This document shows positions 22,547 through 32,151 of a DNA stretch of 64,000 bases, piece after piece (position 1 is the first letter of the stretch; each line of letters opens with the position of its first letter). The translations under genes were made by a program, and so were the position numbers. The stretch is from Acinetobacter sp. YWS30-1 (GTDB lineage Bacteria; Pseudomonadota; Gammaproteobacteria; Pseudomonadales; Moraxellaceae), in NCBI RefSeq assembly GCF_033558715.1, contig NZ_CP114606.1:682001-746000 (forward strand). Direction: 5' to 3'. The notes beneath the pieces were generated by a model, which was not told the origin of the DNA, made no database searches, and worked only from the letters and a program-made list of their open reading frames with translations.

Positions 22547-22581
22547 GATGCATTTGATCCAAGGATAGATCATACTGCATC
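22547..22581. promoter_or_regulatory. Bipartite inverted repeat between bamE and fur
   Basis: GATGCA-TT-TGATC, eight bases, then GATCA-TAC-TGCATC. Two nested inverted repeats lie about 50 bases upstream of fur. It does not match a classical Fur box. Candidate operator for either gene; the regulator is unknown. Confidence 0.4.
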
Positions 22582-22631
22582 TAAACTTTGTTGCCTATTC
22601 CAACTTTGATTTTGTTGAGAGACCTTTTTAC

Positions 22632-23069
22632 ATGCCTATTTCAAACCAAGATTTACGAAAAGCTGGACTGAAAGTTACCCTTCCACGAATTAAAATATTA
22701 GAACTATTAGAAAACTCTAGACGGCATCACCTTAGCGCTGAAGACATTTATAAGACTTTACTCGAACAAGGGGAAGATGTGGGTCTTGCAACTGTGTATC
22801 GTGTGTTAACACAATTTGAGGCAGCAGGGATTATCGAGCGTCATAATTTTGAAAATAATCATTCAGTTTTTGAAATTATGCAGGAAGATCACCATGATCA
22901 CTTGGTTTGTCAAAATTGCAACAAAGTCGTTGAATTTACAAATGATGTGATTGAACATGAACAGCACGAAGTTGCGAAGAAATTTGGTTTTGCATTGACT
23001 GGACATTCACTTAATCTTTACGGTTATTGTGACGCGCCTGAATGTCAGGAAGCTTACCGTAAGAAATAA
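22632..23069 (+). CDS. fur: Ferric uptake regulator Fur
   Basis: Iron-responsive DNA-binding repressor. The N-terminal winged helix (AGLKVTLPRIKILELLE, then GLATVYRVLTQFEAAGII) is followed by the metal-binding dimer domain with the His cluster EDHHDH near 86-90, CQNC at C93/C96, and a C-terminal cysteine pair (CDAPEC). The 145-residue length is normal. Divergent from bamE; convergent with pilU. Confidence 0.97.
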   Translation: MPISNQDLRKAGLKVTLPRIKILELLENSRRHHLSAEDIYKTLLEQGEDVGLATVYRVLTQFEAAGIIERHNFENNHSVFEIMQEDHHDHLVCQNCNKVVEFTNDVIEHEQHEVAKKFGFALTGHSLNLYGYCDAPECQEAYRKK

Positions 23070-23088
23070 TTTAGCTTTAGGCTGAAAT

Positions 23089-23120
23089 AAAAACAGGCTT
23101 TATTAAAAGCCTGTTTTTTT
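23089..23120. terminator. Bidirectional terminator between fur and pilU
   Basis: AAACAGGCTT/AAGCCTGTTT stem, A-rich left flank and seven or more T on the right. Confidence 0.9.
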
Positions 23121-23136
23121 TATGCTTTGAAAATGA

Positions 23137-24258
23137 TCAGGTTTGACCATCAAAAGTAATATTGGAATGCGCACGTAATAAATGCTCGCCACCTTCTTCT
23201 GACAGTTTGATTTGCAGACGCAGGTCGTTTGGTGAGTCGGCGTGTTTTAGTGCATCTTTATAGCTAATCTGCTTGGCCTTATACAGGTCATATAATGCCT
23301 GGTCGAAGGTTTGCATGCCCAGTTCGCGTGAACGTTTCATCAAATCCTTGATTTCATGCACATCGCCTTTACGGATCAGATCCGCAATCAATGGTGAATT
23401 GATTAGGATTTCAATCGCTGCACGGCGGCCATTGCCATCAATGGTGGGAATTAGCTGCTGTGCCACAATGGCTTTCATGTTTAGGGACAGATCCATAAAC
23501 AGCTGGCTGTGACGGTCGGCTTCGAAGAAGTGAATGATACGGTCGATGGCCTGGTTGGCGTTGTTGGCGTGCAGGGTCGCAAAAACCAGGTGACCGGTTT
23601 CCGCAAAGGCAATTGCATAGTCCATGGTTTCACGAGAACGGATTTCACCGATCAGAATCACGTCTGGTGCTTGACGCAGGGTATTTTTCAATGCGACTTC
23701 AAAGGAGTCAGTATCAATGCCGACTTCGCGTTGGGTAATGATACAACTCTTATGCTGGTGCACAAATTCGATCGGGTCTTCAATGGTAATGATATGACCT
23801 TTGGAATTTTCATTACGGTAGCCAATCAAAGAGGCGAGGGAAGTTGATTTACCGGTACCGGTTGCACCCACAAAAATAATGATACCGCGTTTAGTCATTG
23901 CCAATTCTTTTAGAATAGGCGGTAATTTCAGCTCATCCATAGTCGGAATGACGGTTTCAATACGACGCAGTACCATACCTGGCTGATCGCGTTGCTGGAA
24001 TGCGCTGACACGGAAACGTGCCGATTTGTCCGGGTTGCTGATGGCGAAGTTACACTCGCGTGTGTCCGCAAATTCCTTGCGCTGCTTCTCGGTCATGATT
24101 GAGTTAAGTAGCTGTCCCACAGCTGCACCCGGTAATTTTACCGAGCCAATCGGTACAATCTGACCATTAATTTTGATAGAGGGTTCAACATCGGCTGTAA
24201 TGAACAGATCCGAGGCCTTTTTCTCTACCATGTAGTTGAGTAAGCCGTTAAAGTCCAT
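23137..24258 (-). CDS. pilU: Type IV pilus retraction ATPase-like protein PilU
   Basis: Hexameric PilT-dependent ATPase that assists pilus retraction. Walker A is GATGTGKS at 131-138, followed by the Asp box (EDPIEFVH), Walker B-type ILIGEIRSRETM and the His box (GHLVFATLHANNA). The C-terminus has PLIADLIRKGDVHEIKDLM in place of PilT's AIRNLIR, which separates PilU from PilT. The 373-residue length fits. It lies 27 bases after pilT in one operon. Confidence 0.95.
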   Translation of the reverse strand: MDFNGLLNYMVEKKASDLFITADVEPSIKINGQIVPIGSVKLPGAAVGQLLNSIMTEKQRKEFADTRECNFAISNPDKSARFRVSAFQQRDQPGMVLRRIETVIPTMDELKLPPILKELAMTKRGIIIFVGATGTGKSTSLASLIGYRNENSKGHIITIEDPIEFVHQHKSCIITQREVGIDTDSFEVALKNTLRQAPDVILIGEIRSRETMDYAIAFAETGHLVFATLHANNANQAIDRIIHFFEADRHSQLFMDLSLNMKAIVAQQLIPTIDGNGRRAAIEILINSPLIADLIRKGDVHEIKDLMKRSRELGMQTFDQALYDLYKAKQISYKDALKHADSPNDLRLQIKLSEEGGEHLLRAHSNITFDGQT

Positions 24259-24285
24259 GATAAAACCCCAAAAAATTAATTATTT

Positions 24286-25323
24286 TTATAAGAATGATTC
24301 AGGCTGTTTTGCTGCAGTACGGGCGACTTGCGGACTGATAATGCCTTTCGATACCAGCGTTTTCAGGCTTTGATCCAGTGTGGTCATGCCATAGTTGGCA
24401 CCGGTTTGAATCGCAGAGTACATCTGTGCCACTTTGTTTTCACGGATCAGGTTACGGATGGCTGGAATACCGATCATGATTTCATGTGCAGCCACACGCC
24501 CCCCCCCATTTTTCTTCAACAGGGTTTGCGAAATAACAGCTTGCAGCGATTCTGACAACATGGCACGCACCATGTCTTTTTCTTCAGCAGGGAACACGTC
24601 AATCACACGGTCAATGGTTTTTGCCGCTGAGGTGGTATGCAGGGTACCGAAGACCAAGTGACCGGTTTCCGCAGCAGTGAGTGCCAGACGGATGGTTTCA
24701 AGGTCACGCATCTCACCGACCAGAATAATATCCGGGTCTTCACGTAATGCAGAACGTAATGCTTCATTAAATCCATGCGTATCACGATGTACTTCACGCT
24801 GGTTGATCAGACATTTTTTTGATTGGTGTACAAATTCGATTGGATCTTCGACTGTCAGGATATGGTCATAGCGGTTGTCATTGATATAGTCCAGCATTGC
24901 CGCCAGCGTCGTTGATTTACCCGAACCGGTTGGTCCTGTCACCAGTACAATACCACGTGGATATTCACAGATATCTTTAAAGATCTGACCCATGCCTAGA
25001 TCTTCAATAGTCAGTACTTTAGATGGAATGGTACGGAATACTGCGCCTGCACCGCGGTTCTGGTTAAATGCGTTCACACGGAAACGGGCTACGCCTGGAA
25101 CTTCAAAAGAGAAGTCAGTTTCCAGATTTTCTTCATAATCACGGCGTTGCTTGTCGTTCATGATGTCGTACACCAGTTTGTGTACTTCTTTGTGTTCTAG
25201 TGCAGGCAGGTTGATGCGACGTACTTCCCCGTCCACACGAATCATGGGTGGTAAACCTGCTGATAAGTGTAAATCCGACGCACCATTTTTAGCAGAAAAG
25301 GCTAACAGTTCTGTAATATCCAT
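24286..25323 (-). CDS. pilT: Type IV pilus twitching motility ATPase PilT
   Basis: Retraction motor of type IV pili, needed for twitching and DNA uptake. Walker A GPTGSGKS is at 130-137, with EDPIEFVHQ, ILVGEMRDLETI and GHLVFGTLHTTSA following. The diagnostic AIRNLIRE is near the C-terminus. It is first in the pilT-pilU operon. An uninterrupted nine-base G tract (coding strand) encodes the GGG of NGGGRVAAHE; the frame is open at nine. Confidence 0.96.
   Translation of the reverse strand: MDITELLAFSAKNGASDLHLSAGLPPMIRVDGEVRRINLPALEHKEVHKLVYDIMNDKQRRDYEENLETDFSFEVPGVARFRVNAFNQNRGAGAVFRTIPSKVLTIEDLGMGQIFKDICEYPRGIVLVTGPTGSGKSTTLAAMLDYINDNRYDHILTVEDPIEFVHQSKKCLINQREVHRDTHGFNEALRSALREDPDIILVGEMRDLETIRLALTAAETGHLVFGTLHTTSAAKTIDRVIDVFPAEEKDMVRAMLSESLQAVISQTLLKKNGGGRVAAHEIMIGIPAIRNLIRENKVAQMYSAIQTGANYGMTTLDQSLKTLVSKGIISPQVARTAAKQPESFL
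24499..24507 (-). repeat. Nine-base homopolymer G tract inside pilT
   Basis: Nine consecutive C on the plus strand, i.e. G9 on the coding strand, encode three glycines. Gain or loss of one base would shift the pilT frame, so the tract is a potential slipped-strand site. The reading frame is intact here. Confidence 0.9.
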
Positions 25324-25446
25324 AAGGTCCCCGAGTTCATTAAAATGTTATTTATTTTGCTAGAATAATAAGGCTTTCCCACAGCTTAACCAACACTTAG
25401 TTGATGAGCAAGGGAAAAAAATCCGCACGAAATGAGAACCCCATCA

Positions 25447-26136
25447 ATGAATATGCTGCAACAGTCACGAAATCAGGTTTTAGCTCAGATCCAGTCCGCC
25501 TGCGCTCTGGCCGGGCGTGAGCCGGATTCGGTGCAACTTCTGGCCGTCTCCAAAACCCAGCCTAGCCCTGTGCTGGCAGAAATGTATCAGGCTGGTCAGC
25601 GTGCTTTTGGTGAAAACTATTTACAGGAAGCGCTGGAAAAAATCACGGCACTCAAAGACCTGGATATTGAGTGGCATTTTATCGGTCATGTGCAGCGCAA
25701 CAAGACCAAACATCTGGCAGAAAACTTTGCCTGGGTGCATGGGGTGGATCGTCTGATTATTGCTGAACGTTTATCTAATCAGCGTAATGATTCTCAAGCT
25801 GCGCTTAATATCTGTCTGCAAGTCAATATTGATGGGCAGGATAGCAAGGACGGTTGTCAGCCTGAGGAAGTGGCCGATCTAGTAGCACAGATCAGTCAAT
25901 TACCGAATTTGCGCTTACGTGGTTTGATGGTCATTCCTGCGCCAGAAAATACTCAGGCTTTCGCAGATACCAAAGCCTTGTTCGAAGAGGTCAAAAGCCA
26001 ACATGCAAAACCTGAAGACTGGGATACTTTAAGTATGGGAATGTCTGCCGACATGACTGAGGCGATTGCAGCAGGTTCTACCATGGTACGTGTGGGAACT
26101 GCCTTGTTTGGCGCACGTCCTAAAAAAACGGACTGA
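25447..26136 (+). CDS. yggS: YggS family pyridoxal-phosphate homeostasis protein
   Basis: A PLP-binding TIM-barrel protein without known catalysis that balances vitamin B6 and amino/keto acid pools. The PLP lysine is in LLAVSKTQP (about K36), and the family block ENYLQEALEKI, the IEWHFIGHVQRNKTK segment and LSMGMSADMTEAI are present. The ATG chosen gives MNMLQQSRNQ, 229 residues; an ATG 15 bases upstream is possible. It is divergent from pilT, the usual proteobacterial context. Confidence 0.92.
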   Translation: MNMLQQSRNQVLAQIQSACALAGREPDSVQLLAVSKTQPSPVLAEMYQAGQRAFGENYLQEALEKITALKDLDIEWHFIGHVQRNKTKHLAENFAWVHGVDRLIIAERLSNQRNDSQAALNICLQVNIDGQDSKDGCQPEEVADLVAQISQLPNLRLRGLMVIPAPENTQAFADTKALFEEVKSQHAKPEDWDTLSMGMSADMTEAIAAGSTMVRVGTALFGARPKKTD

Positions 26137-26161
26137 TTTGTACTGACAATTGAGTTTTGGG

Positions 26162-26198
26162 AAAGCGTTATTGCAGAGTAGTTGATAACGCTTTTTTT
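26162..26198 (+). terminator. Terminator of yggS
   Basis: AAAGCGTTAT/ATAACGCTTT stem with a 13-base loop and seven T. It overlaps the 3' end of the convergent acyltransferase gene. Confidence 0.85.
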
Positions 26199-27274
26199 CT
26201 TTGGGGTTCCAGCCATTGGGCCATGAGCCAGGCAAAGGAAATTAAGCTGCACATGCTCATAAATAAGGATAAAACGGCACCCTCAAGACCATGATCAAGC
26301 GTTGCAGGAAAGCAGCCCAGAATAAAAAGCAGTAAAGGGAAATGAGTGACATAAAGTGTATAGGAGAAATTTGCAGACTGAGGCCAAACTGGTTGATATT
26401 GGCTTTGTTGATGTTGCAGCTGCACAATCCAGCAGACAAAGGCGAGCCCCATACACAGGTTAAATGGCACAAAATAATTTACACGATATAAGTCAGCCTG
26501 TTCAATGACATGAAACTGGTAAGCATCCGCACAGGCAATCATAAATGCCAGACCAAATAGGCCCAATTTAATGGGTTGTAGTCGACTTAAAAAACGCAGC
26601 TGGATCTGCCGGAATGAATTGGCAAAGGCAACTAGCCAGAGCAGGAAATAAAACAGAAACTGATAGTTCAGTAGAGAAAGCCCTAGAAGCAAGATAAAAA
26701 AGCCGATTTTAGCGATTCCAGAATCTTTTAAAAAAGGCAGAAATCCGGCCAGTACATAAAACCAGACTTCAAAGCTCAGGCTCCAGAGCGGCGCATTGGC
26801 AGATACCGTCGGTGTAATAAAGCCGTTTAGAAAGAATAAAGAACCTAAAAAATCCTGAGTATCAATGTTATAGGCAGTCCGAATCATCATGCCAAAACTG
26901 TTCTGGAACTCATGGCTATGTGAAGCAAAAAATGTAGGTGCTAGCGCATATAGAATCAGACTGAAAGCGGATGCAAACAGAAAGGGCGGTAAAATGCGCC
27001 GATAACGCTGCCGTACATACTGCCGCAGATTAAAATTTTCATGTTGTTGGATGTTGTTCTGGATCGAAGTCCCGATTAAATAGCCACTGAGCACAAAAAA
27101 GATCATCACAGCAGCCTGGCCTAATAGACGTACCCAGGAATATAGGCTCAGATCAAAAGGCGCGATAAAAGCCTGAAAACTATGACTGAATAGCACCACA
27201 ATGGCACTGATACCCCGTAAGCTCTCAAGTTGTAAGCTGAAATAGGGCGAGAGCTTGTTCGGGATAGAGTTCAT
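26168..27274 (-). CDS. Acyltransferase family 3 membrane protein (OafA/YrhL type)
   Basis: A 368-residue integral membrane enzyme with about ten transmembrane helices. The N-terminal SLRGISAIVVLFSHS has the family's R-G and catalytic-type His, with GQAAVMIFFVLSGYLI next and the RYRRILPPF motif near 90. Members O-acylate sugars of LPS, capsule or peptidoglycan; the substrate here is unknown. It begins three bases after the sbcC stop codon, so it is probably transcribed with sbcD-sbcC although the function is unrelated. Confidence 0.88.
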   Translation of the reverse strand: MNSIPNKLSPYFSLQLESLRGISAIVVLFSHSFQAFIAPFDLSLYSWVRLLGQAAVMIFFVLSGYLIGTSIQNNIQQHENFNLRQYVRQRYRRILPPFLFASAFSLILYALAPTFFASHSHEFQNSFGMMIRTAYNIDTQDFLGSLFFLNGFITPTVSANAPLWSLSFEVWFYVLAGFLPFLKDSGIAKIGFFILLLGLSLLNYQFLFYFLLWLVAFANSFRQIQLRFLSRLQPIKLGLFGLAFMIACADAYQFHVIEQADLYRVNYFVPFNLCMGLAFVCWIVQLQHQQSQYQPVWPQSANFSYTLYVTHFPLLLFILGCFPATLDHGLEGAVLSLFMSMCSLISFAWLMAQWLEPQRKKALSTTLQ

Positions 27275-27277
27275 GCT

Positions 27278-30200
27278 TTAACCTATAATCTGAATGGTAC
27301 TAGCACCGGCACCGACCGGTTTAACCTGAATCTGAACCGGAATCCGTTCATGCATCTCCTGTACATGTGAAATTAGCACCACTTTACGGCCCTGACTCTG
27401 CAAATGATCCAGTGCATTCATGACCATATGTAAGGAAGCCGGGTCTAAAGTACCAAAACCTTCATCAATAAATAGCGATTCTAGTTTCATTGAGCCGGAA
27501 GCCATATTGGCAATCGCCAAGGCCAGAGCCAGAGAGACCAGGAAGGTTTCACCGCCAGAGAGTGACAGGACAGGACGCACTTCGCTGTTCATATCCAGAT
27601 CGATAATCGCCAGACTTAAACTGTCTGGAATCCGGTACAGCTGATAACGCGGAGCCAGGGGCTGTAATTGCTGATTGGCATATTCGACCAGAATATCCAG
27701 GTGATGTTCCTGCGCGATTTTCTGGAATTTGGTGCCTTCCTTATGGCCGATCAGGTCATAGATCCGACCCCAACGATATTCTTCAGCTTTGACCTGTTCA
27801 ATCTGATGCTGGTAGCGTTGTAAGGTCGATTGGTTATTGGCATGTATTCTTAATTTGGTGGCAACCTCATTACAGGCATTTTCCTGTTCAGCTTTTTCCT
27901 GTGCCAGACTACTTAAGCGCAGTTCAACTTCTTCAAAGCTAAGTTCAGGCTTGGATTTCAAATGATGCTGATATTGTTCCTCCAGAATATCCCAAGCCGT
28001 TTTGGCATTTTCAACCGCCTGATGTTGTGCCTGTAATTGCTGGCGAATTTGCTGATGCTGTTGCAAGTCAATATTCAGGCAATGCTGGATATGCTCGGCA
28101 TCAAACGCAGGATATGTATTTTGCCAGTCCTGAATAGATTGCTGGCATTGCTTGATCTGCTGTTCTAGTTGCTGAATCTGGGTGATGAAACTCTGTTTTT
28201 TCAGTTCAGCCTGTTGTAAACGCTGATCATGCTGCTGGGTCATCAGACTCTGTGCCCGTAACTGTTCATCCAACGCCTGTTGTTGTTGCTCCAAACGGTC
28301 ACGCCATTCCTGTGCCTTAGGATAAATCTGTCCGGCATGGGTAAGGGTCAGGTGGTTGAGCTGTTCACGTAGCGCTTTACCCATATTCAGCGCCGTATTC
28401 ATCTTTTGCTGTAACTGTGCATCATATTGCTGATGCAGGCTGAGCTGATCACGTGCCTTTTCAATCTGCTGATTTAAGCTTTGCATGTGAGTCTCTAAGG
28501 TTTTGAATTCCTGAGTCTGTTTCTGACGTTGTTGCAGTTGGTGAGATAGCTGCTGACAGCTTGATGAGGCATCAGTAATCCAGGATTTCTGCAAGGACTC
28601 AGGCAGTAGATGAAGAACTGGCTGAATCATTTGTTCTAGCTGTGAATGCTGCTGCATGCTAAAACGTAGTTGATCCAGCTGTTGCTGTTGCTGACGCCAT
28701 TGTTTCCAGTCACTTTGCTGATTTTGCAGGGTCTGTGCTAGCTGCTGTTGCTCTTGTTGAAGTTGAAGCACATGCTGGCCAAGCTGTTGCTGCAAATGAT
28801 CTGTACTCTGGTTTAAATCAAACAGCAAATCAAATTGCTGCAAATCCTGATTTAACTGAACCTTCTGCTGTTGTAGTGTCGTATTGAGCTGACTGCTGCG
28901 TTGCTGATGTTGCTCAATTAAGGTTTGTAGTTGAGATTGCTGGATTTGTGCTTGCTGCCATGTCTGAGTCAGTTGCTGTAGTTTTTTCTGAGCTTCCTTA
29001 AGCTGCTGGTCATGTAGCTGTTGCAAAGCATTTTCTAGCAGTTCCTGATGCTGTACAAAAGGATGCTCATGACTGCCACAGACCATACAAGGCTCATTTG
29101 GTTTCAGCTGTGCACGTAATTCCTGAACACTTTGTGCCTGTAATAAACGTTGCTGAGCCAGTACTTGTTGCAATTGTTCGAAGGCCTGTTCTGCTTCCTG
29201 ACGTTGTTGCTGTAATTGAACCAGCTCAGTTTCTAGTTGCTTTAAACGATCATGATGGTTTTTTAAATCCCGGTTCAATTGTAGGTTTTCAGCTTCTAAG
29301 CCAGCCATTTGCTGTACGGTTCGCATTAAAGCTTCAAGCTTCGAATGCTGGGTACTGAGTTGCTGTTGTTGGGTCTGGAACTGTTGGATTTGCTGTTCAA
29401 GCTGGTCCAGATGAGTATAGCGCTGAGTGAGTTCCTGCAAGCTGGCAGATAAAGCCTGTTGCTGCTGTTCCAGTTCAGTCCGGCTAGATTGGAAAAGTGC
29501 CGGGTGCTGCCGCATGAATTTCTGGTGAAGTTCCTGATAGTCCCGCAGGCGTTGCAGAGTCGCCTGCGGTTCGTCATCAAAAACCGCTAAAAAGCTCTGT
29601 TGTTCTAGTTGCTTTTGAATCTGCTGGTACTGAGCCTGAACCTGTTGTAACCGTTGCTCAGTCTGCACCAGTTGATTCTGAACAGGCTGAATCTTCTGGG
29701 TTCTATAGGTCTGCTGTTCAGCTGCAAGCTGTCTGTACTGATCGCCAATCGACAGCATTTCATGATCCAGCTTGAGTCCCTGATTCAGATAAGGTTTGAT
29801 CTTCTGGAACTCTTGTTCCTGCTGTTGTTGCTGTTGCTGAATATGCTGCAACTTGTGCTGTTCGCTATCACGCTGCTGCTGAACTGACATGAATTCGGCA
29901 ACAAAGTTTTGCTGCTCAGTCAGTAAATGGCTACGCTGCTTTTGAAACTGATGTTGCTGGACAAACTGTTCCCGAATCTGCTGAAACTGGTCCAGTTGAT
30001 CTAATAACTGTTTTTGCGGTGTCATTTTCTGTTCAGCATCCAGCTGAACCGTATAGATTTCTTTTTTGGCCTGAATTTCAGTATAGAGATAATGCTGCTG
30101 GCGATGCCATTTCAGGTCATTCTCCAGTACCTTTTCGCTCTGGTTTAGATGTTCAACCACCTGTTTTAAAGTCGTGTGTTGCTGCTGCAGAGCAGCAATA

Positions 30201-30889
30201 TCTTCTTCAGATAACAGTTCCAGATGACCGATTAATTTTTCCAGGTCAGCACGTTTCTGCTTCACTTCACTGTGTTTTTCAAATGCTTTCTGGCTGACCA
30301 GACTGAAAATCTGAGAATTGGTCAGATATTCGAGTAAATCGGCACGTTCATTATCTTTGGCTTTTAAAAAGGCACCAACCTCAGACTGTGCTAATAGAAC
30401 CGCACGGGTAAACTGCTCGAAACTCAAGCCGACCAGTTTTTCAATCAGCGGCGTGCATTCAGAAATTTTCTGGTTCAGCACCCGTTGATCATCCAGACAG
30501 GTAATGGCACGATCGACCTTTAAATTACCATCCACTTTCTGCCGGGCACGACGAATTTCCCAGCGTGCCGTATAGCGTTTCTGGTCTAAGGCAATAAACT
30601 CAAGCTCGGCAAAACCCTGTACGCAACCACGGCGCAGAATATTTTTGGAATCCTTGATCGAGACATCCTGTCCACCTGCATCTTTCAGACTACCTGTGGC
30701 ACCTTTTAAACGTGGAATTTCGTTATACAGCGCCAGACACATGGCATCGAGCAGAGTAGATTTACCAGCACCGGTTTTTCCGGTAATCGCAATCAGTCCG
30801 GCATGTGCCAGAGGATTTGATTCAAAATCAATATGATGCGTACCAGCGAGAGAGGCGAGGTTATTTAGGCTCAGACGGATAATTTTCAT
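27278..30889 (-). CDS. sbcC: Nuclease SbcCD subunit C (exonuclease SbcC)
   Basis: SMC-like ATPase of the SbcCD (Mre11-Rad50-like) complex, which cleaves hairpins and DNA ends. The N-terminal ATPase half has Walker A (ITGKTGAGKSTLLDA). The central coiled coil is about 800 residues long and exceptionally glutamine-rich. The zinc hook is CMVC near 603-606, the signature LSGGETFLVSLALALA and Walker B SLFIDEGFGTLD lie near the C-terminus. The 1203-residue length is on the long side of the family. It is eight bases after sbcD. Confidence 0.95.
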   Translation of the reverse strand: MKIIRLSLNNLASLAGTHHIDFESNPLAHAGLIAITGKTGAGKSTLLDAMCLALYNEIPRLKGATGSLKDAGGQDVSIKDSKNILRRGCVQGFAELEFIALDQKRYTARWEIRRARQKVDGNLKVDRAITCLDDQRVLNQKISECTPLIEKLVGLSFEQFTRAVLLAQSEVGAFLKAKDNERADLLEYLTNSQIFSLVSQKAFEKHSEVKQKRADLEKLIGHLELLSEEDIAALQQQHTTLKQVVEHLNQSEKVLENDLKWHRQQHYLYTEIQAKKEIYTVQLDAEQKMTPQKQLLDQLDQFQQIREQFVQQHQFQKQRSHLLTEQQNFVAEFMSVQQQRDSEQHKLQHIQQQQQQQEQEFQKIKPYLNQGLKLDHEMLSIGDQYRQLAAEQQTYRTQKIQPVQNQLVQTEQRLQQVQAQYQQIQKQLEQQSFLAVFDDEPQATLQRLRDYQELHQKFMRQHPALFQSSRTELEQQQQALSASLQELTQRYTHLDQLEQQIQQFQTQQQQLSTQHSKLEALMRTVQQMAGLEAENLQLNRDLKNHHDRLKQLETELVQLQQQRQEAEQAFEQLQQVLAQQRLLQAQSVQELRAQLKPNEPCMVCGSHEHPFVQHQELLENALQQLHDQQLKEAQKKLQQLTQTWQQAQIQQSQLQTLIEQHQQRSSQLNTTLQQQKVQLNQDLQQFDLLFDLNQSTDHLQQQLGQHVLQLQQEQQQLAQTLQNQQSDWKQWRQQQQQLDQLRFSMQQHSQLEQMIQPVLHLLPESLQKSWITDASSSCQQLSHQLQQRQKQTQEFKTLETHMQSLNQQIEKARDQLSLHQQYDAQLQQKMNTALNMGKALREQLNHLTLTHAGQIYPKAQEWRDRLEQQQQALDEQLRAQSLMTQQHDQRLQQAELKKQSFITQIQQLEQQIKQCQQSIQDWQNTYPAFDAEHIQHCLNIDLQQHQQIRQQLQAQHQAVENAKTAWDILEEQYQHHLKSKPELSFEEVELRLSSLAQEKAEQENACNEVATKLRIHANNQSTLQRYQHQIEQVKAEEYRWGRIYDLIGHKEGTKFQKIAQEHHLDILVEYANQQLQPLAPRYQLYRIPDSLSLAIIDLDMNSEVRPVLSLSGGETFLVSLALALAIANMASGSMKLESLFIDEGFGTLDPASLHMVMNALDHLQSQGRKVVLISHVQEMHERIPVQIQVKPVGAGASTIQIIG

Positions 30890-30897
30890 GGCTGATC

Positions 30898-32151
30898 CTA
30901 AGCTTGTTGTTTTTGTGTAAGTTCATGTTGGGCTTCGACCAATAACTGCTGAAAATCCTGCTGCACCGAATGATCCTGGCTATAGCCCATTTTTTCCCAG
31001 ATATTGAAAAACAGTGATTCAGGTGTTGGAGGTGCCAAGTCAATTTTAGAGCTATCAGCCTGATCTTCTGCCTGACGTTGATAAATCCGGCTGATGCGTA
31101 GCAGACGATAACGATCTGGTGGCAGTGCCTGTTCAATCTGCTGACGTAAATCTACCGGTGGCGGTGCATCGGTAGTGTATTCAATTTCCAGAAAATGTCG
31201 TGCTGCCAGATGCTCAATTTCCCCAGTCGGCAGTGCTTTTACTTTGCTGAGCAGATTTTCCAGATTTTCCCGAATTCTAAACAGCTCGACAGTACGAGGA
31301 ACTTTCAGCGCTTCAAACTGAAAACGCTGTTCAGCATTTTGTTCAGGATCGATTCTGACTTCAACAACCTGATGCGAATAGTTGATCTCACTAAAGGATA
31401 GGGGAATCGGGGAGCCACTATAGCGAATATGCGGCTGACCGACTTTCTGCGGTTTATGCAGATGTCCCAGAGCGACATAGTCAATAACTTCATCAAATAG
31501 CGCCGTTGAGAGAGCCTCTTCATTGCCGACGATAATTGGACGTTCCGAATCGGAAGTTTCACCGCCTTGCATATGTGCATGTGACATAAGAATCAGTGCC
31601 TGATGTGGCTGCTTACGTGCTTTGGCTTCGGCAATCAACTGTTGGTGCAGATAGCTGATGGCATTCTGGCTATTATGGGTATGTTCATTAATACCGGTAA
31701 TTTCGGCACTGCGCAAATAAGGTAGAGTTAGGCACCAGGCAATAATCTCTTGCTGCTGGTCATAAATCGGAACCAGCAAACGATCCAGATCAAGACCATT
31801 GTCCGCAGTCCGGCCGACAATACCCACCGCTTTGGCATTGAATTTAGTGAGTAAAGGCTGAACCTGTTCAATCCGGTAACCTGAATCATGGTTGCCGGCA
31901 ATCATCAGGGTTTGCATATGCGGTGCCAGCTCATGAGCATCGGCAAGGAATTGATAAAGCTGTCTTTGGGCACTGGAAGCGGGATTGATGACATCAAAAA
32001 TATCACCGGCAATCAGTAGGGCATGTGGTTGTTTTTCCTTGATTTGTTCAAGGAGCCAATTCAGGAATTGTGCATGTTCAAATTCACGGTCATGGTTATG
32101 GAAAAACTGTCCCAAATGCCAATCAGAAGTATGTAGAAAATGAACTGCCAT
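30898..32151 (-). CDS. sbcD: Nuclease SbcCD subunit D
   Basis: Mn-dependent Mre11-like nuclease partner of SbcC. Calcineurin-type metallophosphoesterase motifs are present in order: HTSDWHLGQ, then AGDIFDVINP, MIAGNHDSG, and a SHAHMQG / LGHLHKPQ pair toward the middle. The 417-residue length is typical. First gene of the sbcD-sbcC-acyltransferase run. Confidence 0.95.
   Translation of the reverse strand: MAVHFLHTSDWHLGQFFHNHDREFEHAQFLNWLLEQIKEKQPHALLIAGDIFDVINPASSAQRQLYQFLADAHELAPHMQTLMIAGNHDSGYRIEQVQPLLTKFNAKAVGIVGRTADNGLDLDRLLVPIYDQQQEIIAWCLTLPYLRSAEITGINEHTHNSQNAISYLHQQLIAEAKARKQPHQALILMSHAHMQGGETSDSERPIIVGNEEALSTALFDEVIDYVALGHLHKPQKVGQPHIRYSGSPIPLSFSEINYSHQVVEVRIDPEQNAEQRFQFEALKVPRTVELFRIRENLENLLSKVKALPTGEIEHLAARHFLEIEYTTDAPPPVDLRQQIEQALPPDRYRLLRISRIYQRQAEDQADSSKIDLAPPTPESLFFNIWEKMGYSQDHSVQQDFQQLLVEAQHELTQKQQA

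Noticed and set aside
24499..24507. G9 tract in pilT as a sequencing frameshift
   Set aside because: The frame is continuous through the conserved AIRNLIRE region, so the count of nine gives an intact gene.
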